Assembly: GCF_002901865.1 (NCBI RefSeq)
Contig: NZ_PPQF01000006.1
Location: 1-64,000 of the forward strand
From: Staphylococcus agnetis
GTDB lineage: Bacteria; Bacillota; Bacilli; Staphylococcales; Staphylococcaceae
DNA: 64,000 bases
Direction: 5' to 3'
Shown: positions 36,643 through 46,450 of the stretch, piece by piece
Position numbering within the stretch: position 1 is the stretch's first letter
Layout: every line of letters starts with the position of its first letter
Program-made: the position numbers and the translations under genes
The notes under the pieces: generated by a model
The model's database searches: none
What the model saw: the letters and a program-made list of their open reading frames with translations, nothing else
Told to the model about the DNA's origin: nothing

Positions 36643-37170
36643 TTATTTGTGGTCTTTAAGCTGTTTTCGACTCATTCTCACCATAGAGATTGAAATCCAA
36701 CTCACCAATAAGGAAGGTAAAATAAAGATATTGATACTGTCTACCGTCAATAAGTTGGCAAATAAATTTTGAACATCGATATCAGCCAATCCTTTTAATT
36801 GATTTGCCACGAATTGATACAACGTAAAATAAATTAATAACCATTGAATGAAGTATTCTAAAATTTGTATTAACGTGTCACTTATAACAATTTTACGACT
36901 CATGAACCTTAAAAAGATATATTGAATGATACCACTAAGTAGCATTGTTATAAGGCCAATTTGAAAGATACCATCGGTAATATCAAATAATAACACCATT
37001 GGTAACCAAACTACGAATGAACCTATCAAAATGGTAATATAACTCAAGAAAATTAAAAGGGTTCCAATCGCAATGGCTTTAATAAAAACCAATCTTCCTT
37101 CTTCGTGTCCCACTAGAAATCCTATAAGCAAGAATAAAATTAAAATAATTATCGTATTTATGAGTAGCAT
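36643..37170 (-). CDS. Unknown membrane protein (175 aa)
   Basis: The product is highly hydrophobic, with about five membrane helices and few charges, ending MSRKQLKDHK. No family motif is recognised. It lies upstream of sstA on the same strand, but its terminator makes it an independent unit. A transport accessory role is possible; nothing shows it. Confidence 0.6.
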   Translation of the reverse strand: MLLINTIIILILFLLIGFLVGHEEGRLVFIKAIAIGTLLIFLSYITILIGSFVVWLPMVLLFDITDGIFQIGLITMLLSGIIQYIFLRFMSRKIVISDTLIQILEYFIQWLLIYFTLYQFVANQLKGLADIDVQNLFANLLTVDSINIFILPSLLVSWISISMVRMSRKQLKDHK

Positions 37171-37332
37171 GTGTCACCATCCCGTATAAAATCAAAAGTC
37201 CTATCATATTTTAACTTTAAAAGGGCCAATCTTTTAAAAATTTAATGTACTTTTAAACCTTGTAAGATACGTATAAGAAAAAGATGATACACATTTTATA
37301 ATCCAATGCATCACCTATTTTATGACATGTAT

Positions 37333-37512
37333 TTAAGAATTTTGTGAGACAATAAACATTAAACTCAGTGATAATACTGTAAGTACTGCACTAATCATCA
37401 CCCATGTGTTCAGTTGCTTCTTAGCGGCCTCGCCCTCTTTTTTAGAAACCATTACCGCTTTTATCCAAGCAACTACAGAGAGAATGATTAATATGCCAAT
37501 AACTATTGTCAT
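37333..37512 (-). CDS. Small membrane protein (59 aa)
   Basis: A 59-aa protein starting MTIVIGILIILSVVAWIKAV, with a second membrane segment at about 36-54 and a charged KKEGEAAKKQ loop between the two. The ATG at 37512 follows GGAGGTG by about 11 nt; the GTG further upstream overlaps that ribosome site and is not used. Topology is two helices with a cytoplasmic loop if positive-inside holds. Function unknown. Confidence 0.6.
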   Translation of the reverse strand: MTIVIGILIILSVVAWIKAVMVSKKEGEAAKKQLNTWVMISAVLTVLSLSLMFIVSQNS

Positions 37513-37681
37513 TATATGGCACACCTCCACTTATATAATTACATATTTATTTTAGCATATTCCATTTTATTCAGTGCTTTTTCTATTACCAAAACATAAA
37601 GACGTCACATTTTACCCTTATCGACAAATCATTTTGTAAAATATAAAATAGATAAAAGTGTTTCTTTTAAGGGGGAATCAT

Positions 37682-38869
37682 ATGATTATGGGTGCAATTA
37701 TTTCTCAAAATCAAACGTGGTTATTACTTGCTTTTATCATTGGATGGGCGGCAATCAGCATTATTTTAGAACAACAATTTAAAATTGCTAAAATCATATC
37801 AGGCGCGATTATCGCACTTTTAGGTGCTATGTTGCTTTCTAATTTAAATATTATACCTACTAAGGCGCCAGCATATGATATAGTCTGGGACTATATTGTT
37901 CCGTTATCTATTCCGTTATTATTGTTTCAATCTAACTTAAAGAAAATTTGGAATGAAAGTAAACGTTTATTATGCATCTTCTTAATTGCCAGTGCCGGAA
38001 CAGTCATTGGTGTCATCATTGCATATGCTTTTTTACATCCACACATTCCGCATCTAAAAAAAATCGCTGCAATGATGACTGGTAGTTATATAGGAGGTGG
38101 TGTTAACTTTGCAGCATTAAGCGCAAAGCTCACACCCCCAAGTGATCTCATTTCATCTACAGTTGTCGCAGATAATAGTGTAATGGCACTCTACTTCATT
38201 TTATTAATCGCATTGCCCCAATTCTCTTTTATAAAAAAATGGTTTAAGACTTCCTATGACACGCAACATCAACCGGCACATCATCATGATTACTGGGAGG
38301 CAAAACCCGTTCACTTAAACGATATTGCGATTGCTTTTGGCCTATCTGTAGCGATTGTCGCATTGAGTTTTACGTTGTCAGATTGGTTAAATAACCTTAT
38401 ACCTCAATCATGGGTGATCATGAAGACACTCGTAACATTTTTTGGAGATCCATATTTACTAATTACAACAATAACGCTGTTATTAGTGATGCGTTTCGAA
38501 CGATTCTTTGACAAGCTTAATGGTGCAAATGAAATCGGAACATTTATGATTTATAATTTTTTCGTTGTCATTGGGACACCCGCATCCTTTGCGGTTATTT
38601 TTAAAACTGCGCCGCTCCTCTTTATCTTTGTCATCATTATTTTAATATGTAATCTAGGACTCACACTAATGATTGGACGGCTCTTTAAATTTAATATTGA
38701 AGAAATGTTGCTTGCTTCTAATGCTACTGCAGGAGGACCAACGACAGCTGCGGCGCTTGCAATTAGTAAAGGATGGCATGGCTTAATCGGTCCAATACTT
38801 ATTGTAGGTACACTCGGTTATGTGATTGGCAATTATGTTGGCACGCTGATCTTCCAGTTATTGCGTTAA
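37682..38869 (+). CDS. DUF819-family membrane protein
   Basis: A 395-aa polytopic protein of the DUF819 (YjcL-like) family. It shows MMTGSYIGGGVNFAAL in the first half and SNATAGGPTTAAALA near the C-terminus, the paired glycine-rich motifs of this transporter-like fold. Substrate unknown. AAGGGGG precedes the ATG at 37682. A DUF488 gene follows 44 bp later. Confidence 0.8.
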   Translation: MIMGAIISQNQTWLLLAFIIGWAAISIILEQQFKIAKIISGAIIALLGAMLLSNLNIIPTKAPAYDIVWDYIVPLSIPLLLFQSNLKKIWNESKRLLCIFLIASAGTVIGVIIAYAFLHPHIPHLKKIAAMMTGSYIGGGVNFAALSAKLTPPSDLISSTVVADNSVMALYFILLIALPQFSFIKKWFKTSYDTQHQPAHHHDYWEAKPVHLNDIAIAFGLSVAIVALSFTLSDWLNNLIPQSWVIMKTLVTFFGDPYLLITTITLLLVMRFERFFDKLNGANEIGTFMIYNFFVVIGTPASFAVIFKTAPLLFIFVIIILICNLGLTLMIGRLFKFNIEEMLLASNATAGGPTTAAALAISKGWHGLIGPILIVGTLGYVIGNYVGTLIFQLLR

Positions 38870-38913
38870 ACATGACTGCTTAAGGGAAAAAGACCGATAA
38901 AGGAGGGATGATT

Positions 38914-39267
38914 GTGGCTATTTATGTCCAAAGAATTTATAGTTCATCTTCTAAAAAAGGTGTTCGCGTATTAGTTGACCGTGTTTGGCCAAGGGGTGTG
39001 TCTAAAGATGAAGCCAAAGTCGATTACTGGCTTAAAGACATTGGACCTTCTTCCTCTTTAAGAAAATGGTTTAATCATGATGCAGACAAATTTGATGCGT
39101 TTAAAACAAAATACGAAAATGAATTGAAAAACAATAAAGCACAACAAGAAGCTTTAGCTACTTTAAAATCCATTATTCGAGATACTCAAGAAGATGTCCA
39201 TCTGCTTTATGGCGCAAAAGACACGCAACACAATCAAGCAGTGGTGCTTAAATCATTGCTATCTTAA
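38914..39267 (+). CDS. DUF488-family protein
   Basis: A 117-aa DUF488 protein with the family motif LVDRVWPRGVSKDEAKVDYW and the ending LLYGAKDTQHNQAVVL. Family function is unsettled. The start is set at GTG 38914: AGGAGGG is 6 nt upstream of it, while the ATG at 38908 would abut the ribosome site. Confidence 0.82.
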   Translation: MAIYVQRIYSSSSKKGVRVLVDRVWPRGVSKDEAKVDYWLKDIGPSSSLRKWFNHDADKFDAFKTKYENELKNNKAQQEALATLKSIIRDTQEDVHLLYGAKDTQHNQAVVLKSLLS

Positions 39268-39320
39268 TATAATAGCTTTGTACCTTATTTCCACAAATTA
39301 AATGCATTATTTTATCTCGT

Positions 39321-39362
39321 AAAAAACCCTCTGTATTATCGAAAGGATAAAATAGAGGGTTC
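39321..39362. terminator. Bidirectional terminator between DUF488 and brnQ genes
   Basis: AACCCTCT pairs with AGAGGGTT, flanked by AAAA on the left and T-rich DNA on the right. Confidence 0.7.
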
Positions 39363-39390
39363 ATGATTTCTCAGCAGTGATTAAAACACA

Positions 39391-40698
39391 TTATACTGTT
39401 GCAATATGTTTATGATATATATGATCGATGACTAGCCCCACACATGTACAAATCACAAATGGGATGAGCCATCCAAGTTGAGATGCGGCTAACGGCATAC
39501 GTTGGTAAAAATCTGTAAGCCATGGAATTGTCCAGTTGAATGTTAATGCCACTTGAACAATGGATAAAAGTAATGTCACCATTGTAGGAATGATATAAGT
39601 CCATCTTAAACGATACGGAAAGACCATATTAACAAGCGACACTAGCACGAGAACAATCGCAACGGGATAAATAAATAACAAGATCGGCTGTGCGATTTTT
39701 AAAATCGTATTTAAACCAAATGTCGTAAAAAACAAGCCAAATGTTGCAAATAACAATACTAGTCTTTTATAGCCTAACTTAGGGACATAATTGATTGTAA
39801 ATGATGCACATGCGTTGATTAATCCGACGCATGTCGTTAAACACGCAAGCAACACGATGAGCGCAAACAAATAATGTCCATACATGCCAAAAACACGCGT
39901 TGATTGGTATGTTAATATAGACGTCCCATTATGGATGGTTTCTGAAGAAGGCGTCGTCGCTCCCATCCAAGCAAGTGCCATATAAACTGCACCGAGCAAA
40001 GTTGCTGCAATGAGCACCGCTTGCAATACGCGTATTGTTAATTGACGTTTCCCAGTCACACCATGGGCTTTAAATTGATTGACCACGACAACCGAAAATA
40101 TTAGCGCACCTAATACATCTAGCGTAAAATAGCCTTCAAGCACCCCGTTTAATGTCGGTTGTTGGACAAAGGCGCCTTTTGAAGCAACTGGCGACTGTTC
40201 GGCGTTGATAATAGCTAATAAAGATAATAATCCGATAACAACCAGTAATATAGGTGTCAAATATTTACCCAAAACATTCATGATACGTGTAGGAAACATC
40301 GCCAAAAGTGTTACGATTGTGAAAAAACATATCGCAAAAGCGACAAGAGTGGCCGTATTGTGCACAGGTAATATCGGGGCAACACCTATTTCATATGCAA
40401 CGTTTGAAGCCCTTGGAATACCATAAAAAGCACCTGCCGTTAAGTAAACGACAAAGGCAAATGTCGTACCAAAAATGGGATGAATTCGATTGCCGATACT
40501 TTCAACTCCTTCATTATAATAGGCAACGATAATAACTGCTAAACACGGTAACAATATCCCAGTTATGACAAAACCAGACATTGCTTGCCAAACGTGGATA
40601 CCTGCTGTATGCCCTAACATTGGAGGGAAAATTAAATTACCCGCTCCAAAGAATAAAGAAAACAGCATCAATCCAGATATAATTACAAATTTATTCAC
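39391..40698 (-). CDS. brnQ: Branched-chain amino acid:cation symporter BrnQ
   Basis: A 435-aa, 12-helix LIVCS-family carrier. The start NKFVIISGLMLFSLFFGAGN is diagnostic (FGAGNLIFPP in helix 1), and IPRASNVAYEIG follows. It imports Leu/Ile/Val with sodium or protons. The start is GTG 40698 with GGAAGGG upstream; the open frame to 40725 has no ribosome site. Staphylococci carry several brnQ copies, so the exact paralogue is open. Confidence 0.9.
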   Translation of the reverse strand: MNKFVIISGLMLFSLFFGAGNLIFPPMLGHTAGIHVWQAMSGFVITGILLPCLAVIIVAYYNEGVESIGNRIHPIFGTTFAFVVYLTAGAFYGIPRASNVAYEIGVAPILPVHNTATLVAFAICFFTIVTLLAMFPTRIMNVLGKYLTPILLVVIGLLSLLAIINAEQSPVASKGAFVQQPTLNGVLEGYFTLDVLGALIFSVVVVNQFKAHGVTGKRQLTIRVLQAVLIAATLLGAVYMALAWMGATTPSSETIHNGTSILTYQSTRVFGMYGHYLFALIVLLACLTTCVGLINACASFTINYVPKLGYKRLVLLFATFGLFFTTFGLNTILKIAQPILLFIYPVAIVLVLVSLVNMVFPYRLRWTYIIPTMVTLLLSIVQVALTFNWTIPWLTDFYQRMPLAASQLGWLIPFVICTCVGLVIDHIYHKHIATV

Positions 40699-40846
40699 TT
40701 GAAATTCCCTTCCTAAAAACAACATTATATTAAATTTTCTGAATATTTTATAAAATTAGTTTTATAAAGTCACTTGTTCATTATATGAGAACACTTTAAC
40801 AATGTAAAGCGTAAATAAGTATTTTAATGTAATCCCTATTTCAACA

Positions 40847-40892
40847 CGAAAAAGCCTTCAAAATTCATCATGAGATGAACTTTGAAGGCGAT
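40847..40892 (-). terminator. Hairpin after usp gene, GCCTTCAA family copy 5
   Basis: AAGCCTTCAAA pairs with TTTGAAGGC, and an inner TTCATC/GATGAA extends the stem. TTTTTCG follows on the minus strand. About 90 bp past the usp stop. Confidence 0.8.
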
Positions 40893-40982
40893 ATCAATTT
40901 TAACCGCGATGTTTCATTATCCTATGCGCATCATATTGCCCCCATGACATGAGGTCAATATTCGAAGGCTAAAAACATGCTA

Positions 40983-41405
40983 TTATTTCACTATAAGTAC
41001 AGGCACATTTACCCGTTTTGCAATTTTATGTGTGACATGACCAAGCACATGCTTAATATCCATTTCCGCACGTTTGTTACTCATTACAACAATGTCATAA
41101 TCGTACCCTTCAATTTCATTTACAATTTCGTGCGTAGGACTTCCAGTAGTAAATTTAATTTGATATTTCAAATCATGCTCATCTAAAGTGTTAAGAAATG
41201 GTCGCATTTCTTCTTTCTTTTCTTCAACAACGTCCTCAAAGTGCTTACCTTGGTATCGCACATAATTCGCCAATTCTGTTTCAGAAATCACGTTAAAAAT
41301 AACGATGTTATACGTTGTAGCGCCATGTGTTAATTTTTTCAATTGATCCGGTACGTTTTTGAAGCTATTCCCAAAATCATAAGGAACTAGTACATTTTCA
41401 TACAT
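40983..41405 (-). CDS. Universal stress protein, UspA family
   Basis: A 140-aa Usp-domain protein: YENVLVPYDFGNSFKNV at the start, TGSPTHEIVNEIEGYDYDIVVM in the middle and VTHKIAKRVNVPVLIVK at the end. The ATP-binding G2xG9xG(S/T) motif is not clear, so it may belong to the non-ATP class. Single gene with its own hairpin. Confidence 0.82.
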   Translation of the reverse strand: MYENVLVPYDFGNSFKNVPDQLKKLTHGATTYNIVIFNVISETELANYVRYQGKHFEDVVEEKKEEMRPFLNTLDEHDLKYQIKFTTGSPTHEIVNEIEGYDYDIVVMSNKRAEMDIKHVLGHVTHKIAKRVNVPVLIVK

Positions 41406-41551
41406 AAAATGTCACCCCTTTTTTATAATATGGCTCTTATCTTTACACCTTCATTTTAACACTTTGAAAACGCTTACTCAACGTATCCCTTTGTACATAT
41501 TGTGACATATAGTTCATATCATCTATAATTACACTCTTTACTATTTAATTT

Positions 41552-41592
41552 AAAAAAACATCAACATTCACGAATCAATGAATGTTGATGGC
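41552..41592 (-). terminator. Terminator of the dcd-COG0523 operon
   Basis: CATCAACATTCA pairs perfectly with TGAATGTTGATG around an 8-nt loop, then TTTTTTT on the minus strand, 86 bp past the stop. Confidence 0.85.
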
Positions 41593-41677
41593 TATATACA
41601 TTTGGGTATGTTGTACCTATCTTAGCGCCATTTTAACAGGCTACAATAGTCGGTCAATAACCCCTCTTTTTCATATC

Positions 41678-42577
41678 TTAAGATGCCATTTCGACATCAT
41701 CAAATGTATGCATTACTTTTTTCGGACAAAGTTGATGACCGATGACAACTAAATAGGATGGCATATCCATTTGACACGGTTTAAGTTCGAGGTGTCCTGG
41801 AACATATTGCATAATACACGGTTGGTCAATGCCTTCAACCTCAACAAACCCTTTCACACGATAAATGTGTCCTTCTAACTGTTTCAAGCCTTCTATAAGT
41901 GCGGATTGTTTAATAGGTTTATTAAATTCGTGGAAGCATTGCGTCAGTGCACCATGTGTTGTTGGACGTGATTGCTGTTCAATCACCGCTTGTTCAGGCA
42001 TTTCATTTAACGTCACTTCTCCAAATTGTGTCAGAACGTAAGGAATGCCCGGATAATCTGCTTCAAGTTTATTAACGATATAAAGTAAACGCGTTGTATC
42101 GATAAGATCTATTTTATTTAAAATTAAATGACTACAAAATTGCGTTTGTTCTTTAATCAAATTACGAATATCTTCTGGATAGTCATCTTTTTGATCATAT
42201 ACAGACGCATCGATAACACCTAACATGCGTACACGCTCTACTATAGGTGTCAACACCGGCGTCAAACATGCATCATACACTTCTAATGGATGTGCAAGTC
42301 CACTACATTCAATAAAAATAATGTCAGGTTGATGCTCTAAATAAATGGAATGAAGTTGTGATGCAACATCTTTTTTAAACGTGCAACAAATACAACCATT
42401 CGTCATTGTTTTAATATGTATTGGTTCACTTATAAAATATTGGTCTACATTACGTTCTCCAAAATCATTCATGATGACAGCAGGCTTCAAATTGTGATCA
42501 ATCGCATCTTGGATAAGAAAGTTTAAAGTTGATGTCTTACCACCACCTAAAAACCCTGTCATAATTACGATTTCCAT
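41678..42577 (-). CDS. COG0523/CobW-family GTPase metal chaperone (ZNG-like)
   Basis: A 299-aa G3E GTPase. Walker A is GFLGGGKTSTLNF, the metal-binding CxCC motif is GCICCTFKK, base recognition is NKID, and the C-terminal CobW domain follows from about 215. Members hand zinc (or cobalt, nickel) to client enzymes; those in Zur regulons work in zinc starvation. Its ATG shares a base with the dcd stop (TAATG), so the two are coupled. A Zur-box-like palindrome precedes the operon. It is not a UreG: the CxCC and CobW C-terminus exclude that family. Confidence 0.87.
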   Translation of the reverse strand: MEIVIMTGFLGGGKTSTLNFLIQDAIDHNLKPAVIMNDFGERNVDQYFISEPIHIKTMTNGCICCTFKKDVASQLHSIYLEHQPDIIFIECSGLAHPLEVYDACLTPVLTPIVERVRMLGVIDASVYDQKDDYPEDIRNLIKEQTQFCSHLILNKIDLIDTTRLLYIVNKLEADYPGIPYVLTQFGEVTLNEMPEQAVIEQQSRPTTHGALTQCFHEFNKPIKQSALIEGLKQLEGHIYRVKGFVEVEGIDQPCIMQYVPGHLELKPCQMDMPSYLVVIGHQLCPKKVMHTFDDVEMAS

Positions 42578-43122
42578 TAATAGCCACCATCCTTCATCCA
42601 GTCTCTAAATACGCGGCTTCCTGTAGTCGTGGCTTGACCTTGATATTTTCCTGAATAAATCGCATCGGGTGCGGTTTTTGTTTCTGCTAAAACAATTTGA
42701 CAAATACGTTGATTCTGTTCAATTTCTAAAGGAAAGTCATTCGCATTATACAGTTCTAATGTGATTGCACCTTCAAAACCAGGATCAACCCACCCTGCGT
42801 TTTGAATAAATAATCCTGCACGTCCAATCGAACTTCTACCTTCAACAAAGCCAGTTAAGTTTTCAGGTAGTTTAATATATTCTTGGGTCGTCGCCAAAAT
42901 AAATCCATGTGCTGGAACCACTACACTCTTTTGATGGATTTCTTCATACTGAATAGGCTCGCTTAACTTTTGTGTACCATTCATTGGTTGTAATGGTCTT
43001 AAAAAATGATCTGCTAACGTTAAATCAATAGAAGCAGGCTCAACATGTGATGCCTCATATGGCGACACTTTAAGTGCTCCCGATTGTATGTATCCTTTAA
43101 TATCGTTGTCAGATAAAATCAT
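42577..43122 (-). CDS. dcd: dCTP deaminase
   Basis: A 181-aa DCD/DUT-fold enzyme. Motifs are HVEPASIDLTLADHFL, EGRSSIGRAGL and GWVDPGFEGAITLELYN (Glu as catalytic base), with a mobile C-terminal tail QATTTGSRVFRDW. It deaminates dCTP to dUTP without a zinc ion. The ATG at 43122 has GAGGTG upstream. Coupled to the COG0523 gene. Whether it also cleaves dUTP (bifunctional type) cannot be told. Confidence 0.9.
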   Translation of the reverse strand: MILSDNDIKGYIQSGALKVSPYEASHVEPASIDLTLADHFLRPLQPMNGTQKLSEPIQYEEIHQKSVVVPAHGFILATTQEYIKLPENLTGFVEGRSSIGRAGLFIQNAGWVDPGFEGAITLELYNANDFPLEIEQNQRICQIVLAETKTAPDAIYSGKYQGQATTTGSRVFRDWMKDGGY

Positions 43123-43148
43123 TTGTGCACCTCTATTCTTCTCTGTAT

Positions 43149-43169
43149 AAATCGGAATCATTACGTAGT
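43149..43169. promoter_or_regulatory. Zur-box-like palindrome before dcd
   Basis: AAATCGGAAT-C-ATTACGTAGT compares with the Gram-positive Zur box AAATCGTAAT-N-ATTACGATTT at 17 of 21 positions counting the free centre. It lies 27-47 bp before the dcd ATG. Read by eye; not tested against a matrix. Confidence 0.55.
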
Positions 43170-43349
43170 TTAAACATATTTTTAAATGTATCATGTCTAA
43201 ATTAACTATACAAGACATTCTTTTATTTCTAATTTACCTTTCAAAAACATAGGTTTTGCTATATCTTCTATTTCGCTTTTATGAAAGACATTTTAATTAA
43301 AACTCTGTGCAAGTGCCAAATACATCTTTTAATTTAAAAGTAATATATA

Positions 43350-43390
43350 AAAGCTATCAAAACGTTCTAAATACGCTTTGATAGCTTTTA
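43350..43390 (-). terminator. Terminator of the lipoprotein pair
   Basis: AAGCTATCAAA pairs with TTTGATAGCTT, 18 bp past the stop, with a short T-run on the minus strand. Confidence 0.8.
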
Positions 43391-43407
43391 GTCAATAAAT
43401 ACATGTA

Positions 43408-43950
43408 TTATTTTTCAACCTTAATGACTTTTTCACCTAATGCTTTTGATTCAATTTCGTCATCTGTAGTATGGCCTTTGAGTATTAATTTAGAAGGTTC
43501 TTTTTTTATTGAATAAGCAACTATTGCTGTGACATTGTCATTCTGTTTAACTAATACATTGCTATTCTCATTTAAGTCATGATACTTCGTATTATCTTTA
43601 ATATAAATATAACTTTTTGAAATTTTTTCTTCGCTATTTTTAGTATCTTTAATAAGTTCAAAATGATCATCCCATGACTTTTCAGCGGTCATATTTTTTT
43701 TACTTTTATTCGTATATTCATATTCAAAAACGATATAAGGTCCTCTTTTATCATCTTGTCTAAAATTCTCTACAAGTTTTGAACCTTTTATTTTAATTTC
43801 AGCATCTTTAGTTCTTAATGTGTCACCTTTAAAATAACCATCCCCAATGTTTTCCTCAGATGCTTTTTTGTCATCTTTATCGTTTCCAAAAAGACCACAG
43901 CCACTCAGCAAAAGCGTTGATACACATAGTGCACTTAATATTTTTTTCAT
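43408..43950 (-). CDS. Lipoprotein, DUF5067-like (second of a pair)
   Basis: A 180-aa lipoprotein. Signal sequence with lipobox LLLSGCGLF, then a Lys/Asp/Glu-rich linker, then a beta-sandwich-like domain (about 50-180) with VFEYEYTNKSKKNM, the DUF5067 style. Function of the domain is unknown, possibly extracellular ligand or wall binding. The ATG at 43950 has AGGGGG upstream; the earlier ATG nine bases away overlaps that site. It follows the related lipoprotein gene by 13 bp. Confidence 0.72.
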   Translation of the reverse strand: MKKILSALCVSTLLLSGCGLFGNDKDDKKASEENIGDGYFKGDTLRTKDAEIKIKGSKLVENFRQDDKRGPYIVFEYEYTNKSKKNMTAEKSWDDHFELIKDTKNSEEKISKSYIYIKDNTKYHDLNENSNVLVKQNDNVTAIVAYSIKKEPSKLILKGHTTDDEIESKALGEKVIKVEK

Positions 43951-43963
43951 ATGCTTCATCCCC

Positions 43964-44548
43964 CTAAAACTTACCATCGTTAAATGCTTCTAATTTAAAT
44001 TTTTGTTTACCTAGTGACTCATGATTCTCATTAGTCCCCTCAATAATGATTGGGTCCGATGTATTTTCTAACTTAAATAGAATCATCGCTTTATATTTGC
44101 CACCTTTTTTTATTTTTTTATCTGAAAGCATATCATACTCACTTTTATGTGAGTCATCCAATAACGGCGTTACTTCTAATTCTTTAGCCTTACCATCTAC
44201 TTCTTGATAAATGTTAAAACCTTTTATCCAAGCGTCGATTGCTGAAATTTTTTCATCTGATTTGTTTGTCACTTCATAACCTATCACAATGGCTTGGAAT
44301 TTTTTGTTATCAAAACCTGTCATTTCTACTCGAGACATCTTTTGAAAATCAACCTTAAACTTCTTAGTTTCATAATGTTTACCTTTAAATTCACCCTCTG
44401 GTTTATATTGCTCTGCATCTGATAATTTTAACGTTTCAGTTGTATTTTCCTTAGTTGGTTTTTCAGCTTTTTCTTTTCCCTTGTCTTCGCCATTCCCACA
44501 AGCAACGAGTAGCAATGACATCATAATCAAAACGATTCCTTTTTTCAT
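43964..44548 (-). CDS. Lipoprotein, DUF5067-like (first of a pair)
   Basis: A 194-aa lipoprotein with lipobox LLLVACGNG and a charged linker. The domain from about 50 on has AIVIGYEVTNKSDEKI and ends FKLEAFNDGKF. It shares with its neighbour the layout and the E-T-N-K-S strand, so they are probably old duplicates. The start is ATG 44548 with GGGGTG upstream. Downstream of ureC but cut off from it by a strong terminator. Confidence 0.72.
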   Translation of the reverse strand: MKKGIVLIMMSLLLVACGNGEDKGKEKAEKPTKENTTETLKLSDAEQYKPEGEFKGKHYETKKFKVDFQKMSRVEMTGFDNKKFQAIVIGYEVTNKSDEKISAIDAWIKGFNIYQEVDGKAKELEVTPLLDDSHKSEYDMLSDKKIKKGGKYKAMILFKLENTSDPIIIEGTNENHESLGKQKFKLEAFNDGKF

Positions 44549-44666
44549 ATGTATCAAACACCCCTATTCATTTTTTACACTTTTTAATTTACCAATTGCG
44601 AAATAGTTTTTCAATAGTATATTTTATTTTAAAATCCAAATGTAGCGATGTTATTTTTTAATACAA

Positions 44667-44718
44667 TAAAAAATGCCTACACTTTTGATTTTAATAACCA
44701 AAATTGCAGGCATTTTTA
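44667..44718 (-). terminator. ureC terminator
   Basis: AAAAATGCCT pairs with AGGCATTTTT, with further inner pairing of AAAATC-like and GGTTATT stretches, 17 bp after ureC. It closes the urease operon after ureC. Confidence 0.85.
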
Positions 44719-44734
44719 TGTTTTATATTTAGGT

Positions 44735-46450
44735 TTAGAATAAGAAATAGCGTTGTGTTAACGGCAATTCTGTCGCTGCTTCACTCGTAATCTTCTCACC
44801 ATCTACAAATACTTCATATGTTTCTGGATCCACATCAAGTTGAGGCAATGCATCATTATTCACCATATCTTTTTTAGAAAGATTGCGGATATTTTTAACT
44901 GGACGCACGTGTCGCTTTAAATCTAATGTGCGACGTATGCCATCCTGATATGCAGCTTGTGACACAAATGTCAAAGAAGTGCTTTGCATATTGCCACCAT
45001 ATTGGCCATACATCGGACGATATTTGATTGGTTCTGATGTCGGAATAGAGCCATTGGCATCCCCATTGATAGCAACATTGATTAAGCCACCTTTAATCAC
45101 TAATGTAGGTTTTACACCAAAAAATCGTGGATCCCACATCACTAAATCAGCCAATTTGCCTTCATCTACTGAACCCACGTAGTCTGAAATCCCATGTGTA
45201 ATCGCAGGGTTAATCGTATATTTTGAAATATAACGGCGAATACGATTGTTGTCGTTATGTTCACCATCACCTTCTAATGGACCACGTTGCGCTTTCATTC
45301 GATGTGCCACTTGCCATGTTCGCGTAATCACTTCACCGACACGCCCCATTGCTTGGGAATCTGAACTCACCATACTGAAGACCCCCATATCTTGGAGTAC
45401 ATCTTCAGCTGCAATCGTTTCTTTTCGAATTCGTGAATCTGCAAATGCCACATCTTCTGGAATCGATGCATTTAAATGGTGCGTTATCATAACCATATCT
45501 AAATGTTCATCAACAGTGTTGTGTGTATACGGGAGTGTTGGGTTTGTTGATGAAGGTAAAATATTTTTGTATGCCGCTGCTTTAATTAAATCAGGCGCAT
45601 GACCGCCACCGGCCCCTTCTGTATGATACATATGAAGCACTTTGTCACCAATGGCTTTCATTGTATCTTCCATAAAGCCGGCTTCGTTAAGCGTATCTGC
45701 GTGGAGCGCGATTTGAATATCATACTCATCCGCCACTTCTAACGCATGACGTAATGCTGACGGTGTTGCCCCCCAGTCTTCATGTACTTTTAGACCAATG
45801 ACACCTGCATGGATTTGTTCGACTAATGCAGTATGATTGACCGCTTGCCCCTTACCTGTAAAACCGACGTTAACAGGTAACGCTTCTGCTGCTTGAAGCA
45901 TACGATGTACATGCCAAGAACCTGGTGTTACTGTAGTAGCTTTAGTCCCTTCCGTCGCACCTGTACCGCCACCAATTTGCGTCGTAATCCCGCTTTCTAA
46001 TGCGATTTCGGATTGTTCTGGGTTAATAAAATGCACGTGGGTATCAATGCCACCAGCAGTGATAATGCTTCCTTCCGCTGCAATGATTTCAGTAGAAGCA
46101 CCAATGATAATGTCCACATTATCCATAATATCAGGGTTTCCTGCTTTACCTATTTTCATGATATATCCATTTTTCACACCGATATCAGCTTTGATCACTT
46201 TATCATGATCGATAATCACTGCATTCGTAATGACTAAGTCTGCTACTTTTTTATTGTCACGTGTTGCATTTGGGTTTTGTCCCATACCATCACGAATTGA
46301 TTTTCCGCCACCAAACGCGACTTCATCACCGTATTGAGCATAATCTTTCTCAACTTTCGCAAAAAGATTGGTATCTCCTAAACGAATTGCGTCTCCAACT
46401 GTTGGCCCGTACAAACTTGTATATTGTGATTCAGTCATTTTAAAACTCAT
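44735..46450 (-). CDS. ureC: Urease alpha subunit UreC
   Basis: A 571-aa amidohydrolase, full length. The nickel ligands are all present: His138 and His140 (DTHVHF), the carbamylated Lys221 (GLKVHEDWG), His250, His276 and Asp364. The flap residue, Cys in many ureases, is Thr323 (MITHHLN), as in S. aureus. Cleaves urea to ammonia and carbamate in the cytoplasm. Its ATG overlaps ureB by 4 bp. No ureE, F, G or D follows; a terminator does. Confidence 0.95.
   Translation of the reverse strand: MSFKMTESQYTSLYGPTVGDAIRLGDTNLFAKVEKDYAQYGDEVAFGGGKSIRDGMGQNPNATRDNKKVADLVITNAVIIDHDKVIKADIGVKNGYIMKIGKAGNPDIMDNVDIIIGASTEIIAAEGSIITAGGIDTHVHFINPEQSEIALESGITTQIGGGTGATEGTKATTVTPGSWHVHRMLQAAEALPVNVGFTGKGQAVNHTALVEQIHAGVIGLKVHEDWGATPSALRHALEVADEYDIQIALHADTLNEAGFMEDTMKAIGDKVLHMYHTEGAGGGHAPDLIKAAAYKNILPSSTNPTLPYTHNTVDEHLDMVMITHHLNASIPEDVAFADSRIRKETIAAEDVLQDMGVFSMVSSDSQAMGRVGEVITRTWQVAHRMKAQRGPLEGDGEHNDNNRIRRYISKYTINPAITHGISDYVGSVDEGKLADLVMWDPRFFGVKPTLVIKGGLINVAINGDANGSIPTSEPIKYRPMYGQYGGNMQSTSLTFVSQAAYQDGIRRTLDLKRHVRPVKNIRNLSKKDMVNNDALPQLDVDPETYEVFVDGEKITSEAATELPLTQRYFLF

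Noticed and set aside
40699-40846. Possible T-box or riboswitch before brnQ
   Set aside because: No T-box sequence, specifier loop or terminator/antiterminator pair is visible.
41678-42577. COG0523 GTPase near urease as a replacement for UreG
   Set aside because: It has the CxCC motif and CobW C-terminus, is coupled to dcd, and is separated from ureC by two terminators and two genes. A role in nickel insertion has no support in the sequence.
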